This document shows, in pieces, positions 7,701-11,301 of a stretch of DNA of 11,301 nucleotides (position 1 is the first letter of the stretch; each line of letters begins with the position of its first letter). A program made the translations under genes and the position numbers. Below the pieces are notes generated by a model. The model was given only the letters and a program-made list of their open reading frames with translations, was not told the origin of the DNA and did not search any database. Source of the DNA: an uncultured Chlorobiota bacterium (lineage in GTDB: Bacteria; Bacteroidota; Kapaibacteriia; OLB7); the NCBI GenBank assembly GCA_946481475.1, contig CAMLOB010000076.1, forward strand, positions 1 to 11,301, read 5' to 3'.

Positions 7701-10700
7701 TAGAAATCGACTATACTGAAGCCCGATGTCGTCGCCCCCTGATGGATCGGATGGGCCACAACACGTGAGTACCCGACATAGGGCGAAGGGAGCAGGGTCT
7801 CGCCGATCGGTCCTTCATTACGCGGGCGATCCCGTCCGGCAACAATTTTGCCCTCCTTGAAATCCTCGTCGTCGTTCCGTTCGCGATAGGTGACAAGAGC
7901 ATTTTCATCCCGGATCGCCGTCGGTTCGTTCGATGCGACCCCGCTGCTCAGGATTTCATTCCGCTCCGGGTCATAGACCTCGTAGCGATATTCGGTCCCA
8001 TAGAGTGCGGAGTCTCCCTCGATCCCCGGATCGTAGGAGAGCAACCGCTTGACGCGCAGCCCTCCCCCTTTCTTCGCCGTGAGCATCGGGATACGAATCC
8101 AGGAGTTATCGTAGTCGATCTTCTTGCAATACCTGGTGTCATCAAAGCCGATGTATTTGGAGGCGAGGCGAGACTGCAACTCGAGATCGGTGCCGTACTT
8201 GACTCCCTCCCTCGGCCCGAGCTTTCCCCGTTTGCGTTTGCGGACGTAATCGAGACAGATTTTTTTCGGGAGACCGAACTCATGCTTGTCGCCATCTTCA
8301 TTTTGGCCGATCAGCTTCACGTAAAGAGCATACCACTCGCCCGCCTCACCGCTGTCAATCGTTTCGATCCCGGTTTCGGCAAGGTCGGCATGTCCCGTGA
8401 TAAACTCGGAATTGTACTCAGGGTTAGTGATGCTTGGATTAGTTCCTTTCAACGCATAGAGGAACCGGAAGAGAAGACGTTGATGGCGTTCCGCTTCCTT
8501 GTGGATCAATTCTCTGACCCTTGACACCTCTCCATAATCTGTTGAGTCAACGCCGATATCGGACAGGCGGAGGAAGTACTTATTGAAGGTAGATTGGTCA
8601 TCAGATTGCTCACCGTACTCCGCCCCCGGCGTTTCAACCAACGAGACCATCGCCAGTGCCGGTCGGTCCTGAACAAACGCATAGTCATCTTCCTCGTACT
8701 GGATATGCATCTCACCTCCGGTTGCCGAGCGGATCCACTTCAGTTGCCATGCGGCCGGATCCCAGGTGGATGTCTCGTTCTGCGGGACATAGGGGGCGTA
8801 CCTGTCGAGTCGATCAGTCCCGCCGGGCCTGTAGTCTCCCCAGGGATCAAAATCAAACAGCGAGTAGTCGGGATTCTGCATTGCGTCGGTCAGGTTGTCG
8901 GCAAAAGAGGTTACCTCCGGATATCGGGCCTGCATCTCTGCGGAGTAATCCGCACTCTTTTTGTACTCGTAGCCGAAGAGGATCGGGTGGATGGTGGCGT
9001 TCTTCACGTTGTGGCTTTCGGTCCAGACCTTGCTCAGGGTGAGCATGCCGTAGCGATCCGAACCCGATTCAATGACGGAGTTCGGCATGTTCTCCCGAAG
9101 GGAATAGTCATACTCGAAGTGAACGGTGGTGAGAAGGCTGTCGGGATTGCCGTCCGAGCCTTTGGTATAGAGTTCAATGCGATCGAGATAACGGGGGTCC
9201 CAACCTGTGGAACTCTCTGGAACTCCGGCGGTCTGACTCCCTGCGTATTCATCAAGAAAGATGGGATTAAGGATATACACAGGAGACTGTGGCAAGTACC
9301 CATCATTCCGACGCCCTGTTATCGAGTCATTGAGAATAAAAAGAGCTACGTGGGTTTTGGTTTCTATACGCTCAAGATAAAATCGCTCTCTTTCACCATA
9401 ACTATAGCTGCCAAGATCATCCTCAGGATCAGAAATTTCAACCGGATCATAAGAAAGCCCGTTGAATGGTTGCCGCCAGAAATCCCAGGTTAAAAGATCT
9501 CCTTTATCTTTTCGATACCGGAACCGAGTCCATCCTCCCAAATCATCATCGGTTGCACCATCTCCGGTCAAGTCAACATAGTCTGGTGTTGTCACCTCTG
9601 TAAGAAGCCAGGCCGTTGCATAGCGTTGACGCATTTCGTGTCCCACAGCCGTCTGATTCGAAAGACGATCCGTCCAGCGATAGGCCCGCAAATTGTGGTG
9701 AATATTGGCGGCACTGTCAAGCTTGATGTTGCGTAACCCAAGCTGCATAGTACGTTCGCCTATAGCAAACACCGGCAACCCGTAGACAAATTGACTTCCT
9801 CCCGGGCCGCTGAGAGCGAACTCTCCGATCTGTTCCGGAATTTTCTCTCTCTTCGACACATAACTCCGCGAGAGCGAATCCCGATTCCACGACTTATAAA
9901 ACTTGCCGTTGACCGTATCGAGCATATCATTGTGGCGGGTAAAGCCGATATAACTGTTGCGTCCCGGACGTTCCCAATCCTCAAGTTGCAACCGGAGATC
10001 GGATGGAGGGACCGGATAGCGGTCAACGTCATTGATTCCCAGCAACTCAAGCGCATCTCCGATCAACCCGGAACGCTCGACGATGGCGGCTCTGACTGCG
10101 CGATCATCATTATCATAAAGAAGAGCACCTCCCATATCACCTGAGAACCGGAAGAACAATCGTTCCTCCCCGATAGAAGGGAAGGACTGCCAGGCACTTG
10201 CTTCCGGATCATCCCAGGCTCCGCTCTTGTACTCAACCGATCCGTCTCCCCAGCGGTATCCCCCGCCAAACCCCGCACCGACAATAATGTTCGGTATATC
10301 CGTTGAAATATCCAGCTCACTCTCGACTGTATTCTGATGAAATGTTCCGGCATTACGATAGAACGCCCGGAACTGTCCTCCACCACTGACGTGGAAGACG
10401 TCGGCATTGCTGAAGGGAACCGGCAGGAGATTGTCGTTCAGATTGTATGGAACATCCCGCTCGTAGGCATAGTCCATAATATCTTTCTCTCCCGCCTTTG
10501 CCGACTGGAGATAACCGATACCTTTCAACTTCGTTATTGGCTTGGGGCGTATCTCAGCAGCCACAGACTGTTCGGTCTCGTTGAAACCGGCAACGACTCC
10601 CGGAGTGAACGTAACATCAACGCCGAATCCGAGTTTGTCCACCTCTCCTTCCAGTGCTACCGCTGCGGGCGGATCCATGGAGAAATCGTTGATTCGGAAT

Positions 10701-11301
10701 GTCTGGAAAAACGTCCACAGGCTCGGCGACAGCACTCCTTCCCAACTGCCGTCTCCATTATCGTTCGTGTACTGTAACGAACCGGACTGTCCAAACAGGC
10801 TTCCCCCTATCGATGCGCTCCAGGAATTTCCGAAACCGGTACGACTGTTGTATCGCTTACTGAAGGAGAGGGATCCGCTTATCGGCACATCAACGCTGGC
10901 CCCTTCGCTGTTCAGCAGGCTTTCGCTGGTAATTGTGTAGTCGACAGGAATCTTATAGTAGTAGGTGATGGAGTCATCCCAGTCATCCGGAAACCCCCTC
11001 TTCTCACGCACGATCGAGCCCGGATTCAGCGACCAGCCGTAGCCCACCCAGCCGACTTCCGCGTTCGGGTTCGTTCCCGCCCGGTACGAGAGGGAGATCG
11101 TGTAGCTGCTGCCGTACGGGCCCGGCACCGTCATCACCGGAAGACCGTAGGTGAAGTCGCCGGTGAACTCGTTGACGTTCGGTCCGGCCGGGACCGGAGA
11201 GCCGGTGAACTCCGGTTGAAGGGGACCGCCCCCCTGCGCCAGGAGTGTCGTCGCGGACAGGACCAGCAGGGCGGTCAGGGTCGGGAGTCTGTGTGTTGGG
11301 G
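4742..11301 (-). CDS. Giant secreted RHS N-terminal (SpvB-like shell) protein, start codon outside window
   Basis: 2,185 codons are visible, with no stop up to the window edge. The ATG at 11137 is internal: 54 more in-frame codons precede it and encode a signal peptide (RLPTLTALLVLSATTLLAQ), so the true start is a few codons past 11301. Next comes the RHS entry block NEFTGDFTYGLPVMTVPGPY, then WVGYGWSLNPGSIVREKRG, the Bacteroidota form of the SpvB/RHS N-terminus. Further family marks run in order: IRSGRAN about 6680, KGERGRWSPRTAYIYRTD about 6050-6100, LGRSGITLFGYG about 5840, FESFETFDDGDF about 5740-5780, a sugar-binding-like sandwich ending LWIDDAKFQPSDA about 5360-5410, and SVFDPSTFRPVAGFDDRGFG about 5290-5350. 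The tail at 4790-4999 is a charged coiled coil (LEEKYDHLTEEQ, ARLEAELEEAGTDEEREKI) ending in QDQSK. No YD-repeat core and no T9SS tail are present. I infer it forms the first half of an RHS cocoon or a surface filament, completed by the gene at 2072-1. Confidence 0.85.
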   Translation of the reverse strand, partial: PTHRLPTLTALLVLSATTLLAQGGGPLQPEFTGSPVPAGPNVNEFTGDFTYGLPVMTVPGPYGSSYTISLSYRAGTNPNAEVGWVGYGWSLNPGSIVREKRGFPDDWDDSITYYYKIPVDYTITSESLLNSEGASVDVPISGSLSFSKRYNSRTGFGNSWSASIGGSLFGQSGSLQYTNDNGDGSWEGVLSPSLWTFFQTFRINDFSMDPPAAVALEGEVDKLGFGVDVTFTPGVVAGFNETEQSVAAEIRPKPITKLKGIGYLQSAKAGEKDIMDYAYERDVPYNLNDNLLPVPFSNADVFHVSGGGQFRAFYRNAGTFHQNTVESELDISTDIPNIIVGAGFGGGYRWGDGSVEYKSGAWDDPEASAWQSFPSIGEERLFFRFSGDMGGALLYDNDDRAVRAAIVERSGLIGDALELLGINDVDRYPVPPSDLRLQLEDWERPGRNSYIGFTRHNDMLDTVNGKFYKSWNRDSLSRSYVSKREKIPEQIGEFALSGPGGSQFVYGLPVFAIGERTMQLGLRNIKLDSAANIHHNLRAYRWTDRLSNQTAVGHEMRQRYATAWLLTEVTTPDYVDLTGDGATDDDLGGWTRFRYRKDKGDLLTWDFWRQPFNGLSYDPVEISDPEDDLGSYSYGERERFYLERIETKTHVALFILNDSITGRRNDGYLPQSPVYILNPIFLDEYAGSQTAGVPESSTGWDPRYLDRIELYTKGSDGNPDSLLTTVHFEYDYSLRENMPNSVIESGSDRYGMLTLSKVWTESHNVKNATIHPILFGYEYKKSADYSAEMQARYPEVTSFADNLTDAMQNPDYSLFDFDPWGDYRPGGTDRLDRYAPYVPQNETSTWDPAAWQLKWIRSATGGEMHIQYEEDDYAFVQDRPALAMVSLVETPGAEYGEQSDDQSTFNKYFLRLSDIGVDSTDYGEVSRVRELIHKEAERHQRLLFRFLYALKGTNPSITNPEYNSEFITGHADLAETGIETIDSGEAGEWYALYVKLIGQNEDGDKHEFGLPKKICLDYVRKRKRGKLGPREGVKYGTDLELQSRLASKYIGFDDTRYCKKIDYDNSWIRIPMLTAKKGGGLRVKRLLSYDPGIEGDSALYGTEYRYEVYDPERNEILSSGVASNEPTAIRDENALVTYRERNDDEDFKEGKIVAGRDRPRNEGPIGETLLPSPYVGYSRVVAHPIHQGATTSGFSIVDFYTYRDYPWDKFYKGIGRSVDYTELALDEYQPSPLFSNLLVYHQKEHLAFTTQGVRFVRTSMPGHVRRQLVAGGIYTPFERDWIISASTENVYFQPGDSIPLLYRFGDSIRYGYPGKTMEVLHATRRNGSYIDELTVEADAGFIFFSGAPYVVVDNSQLSTHVTTKIIDYPGVLSFADGNYNYVENVAFDPRSGSPVLTRSRDAFDGKTLHQSPGGHVGTYHSYAVPLAERYPELGPISGNQRAFIDTAGGFAVYKGTSGTTAYLDFPGGSENTWLKKLTPGDLVELTLVTPQSGETDAGRYHVEAIQGNVVLLDSSLNYNAALDPAFARNGQVYIEVIRSGRANVPGASLGGVTTYGETAAEVATGANITWSGGDAAGRLALVGTLNSMYGTGSGTINSSNVDANLKLRHYTTGTCATVSGLGESWSFSTSGDTIFIGMATYTDTIVDQGIGGWFDLDDAGQIVFRSIGYLADLHRRRLNPTEQRVLNFTFCGDNPALRAVTGVIAASAGVISDTVDYDGGGVGSTAGNPNAYEKGERGRWSPRTAYIYRTDVVPSSDHNALERIYKDGGVFNEFSLFNWTEPGSSDTTHWIQLGSVTHINRHNVPYGSIDPLGRSGITLFGYGPDNDLLPILSAWNAEEGTVAFESFETFDDGDFSGNVTDQRGHAGTTSITLGGSSQSTYGMQITLNDHLFDKGGLLRFWSTHDDDDIRLKYASGASSLVVPERIARVGEWILYEAFFHGDSLDTYYNAGNTMSIRFRNEGGATLWIDDAKFQPSDAIAGASVFDPSTFRPVAGFDDRGFGGYPIYDGRSGPYASMIETSRGMYTLGDAHGHVPGVPRDWSGEGSPFTGTTYIGSPSLQFGSGSGRGAEGEETVFGADLLNLHLDLSGYQVRTLGLDPGRLRSLLEEKYDHLTEEQEGHIKAFERLGEESARLEAELEEAGTDEEREKIEGRLRQLSLEQRTLVRSLGIDSEGGEFNLPQDQSK
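4790..4999 (-). other. C-terminal charged coiled-coil segment of the giant RHS protein
   Basis: About 70 residues of the protein's extreme C-terminus are dense in Glu, Arg, Lys and Leu, with heptad-like leucine spacing (LRSLLEEKYDHL, then ARLEAELEE, then GRLRQLSLEQRTLVRSLGI). A hinge at AGTDEE suggests a helical hairpin. RHS proteins normally continue here into YD repeats and a core, so this tail replaces that part. It could mediate oligomerisation or docking to the RHS-core protein or the small exported partners. The coiled-coil reading comes from sequence pattern only. Confidence 0.65.

Overview
The window reads as one co-directional locus on the minus strand. It comes from a bacterium of the FCB superphylum (Bacteroidota, Ignavibacteriota, Kapabacteria or a relative). 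The evidence is two proteins ending in type IX secretion (T9SS) type A sorting domains, two giant proteins of the RHS style seen in Bacteroidota, signal peptides ending in (L)QAQ or LLAQ, and mostly weak Shine-Dalgarno signals. Coding DNA is roughly 55-60% GC, with clear low-GC patches. No RNA gene, transposase or CRISPR array is visible.

In transcription order (high to low coordinates), the first gene (11301 to 4742) encodes a giant secreted protein. It has the N-terminal RHS/SpvB-like shell region typical of Bacteroidota and a charged coiled-coil tail instead of an RHS core. Its start codon lies just beyond the window edge. Two tandem paralogues follow (4558-3803 and 3740-2973). Each has a signal peptide, a domain that looks like a cupredoxin without its metal ligands, and a T9SS sorting tail. 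Next is a small exported protein with a possible LolA-like fold (2905-2165). The last gene (2072 to 1) is the N-terminal 690 residues of a second RHS-family protein that resembles DUF6443 entry regions. It runs off the window, and its RHS core is expected further on.

Four copies of a 49-bp hairpin-forming repeat sit only in the gaps between the first four genes. Two begin exactly at the last base of a stop codon. The two paralogues have nearly identical ends and a sharply bounded, divergent, AT-richer central cassette.

Taken together this looks like a split, multi-component secreted RHS apparatus: an N-terminal shell protein and an RHS-core protein encoded apart, with small exported partners between them. 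The function of the system, whether toxin delivery, adhesion or surface structure, cannot be told from this window.
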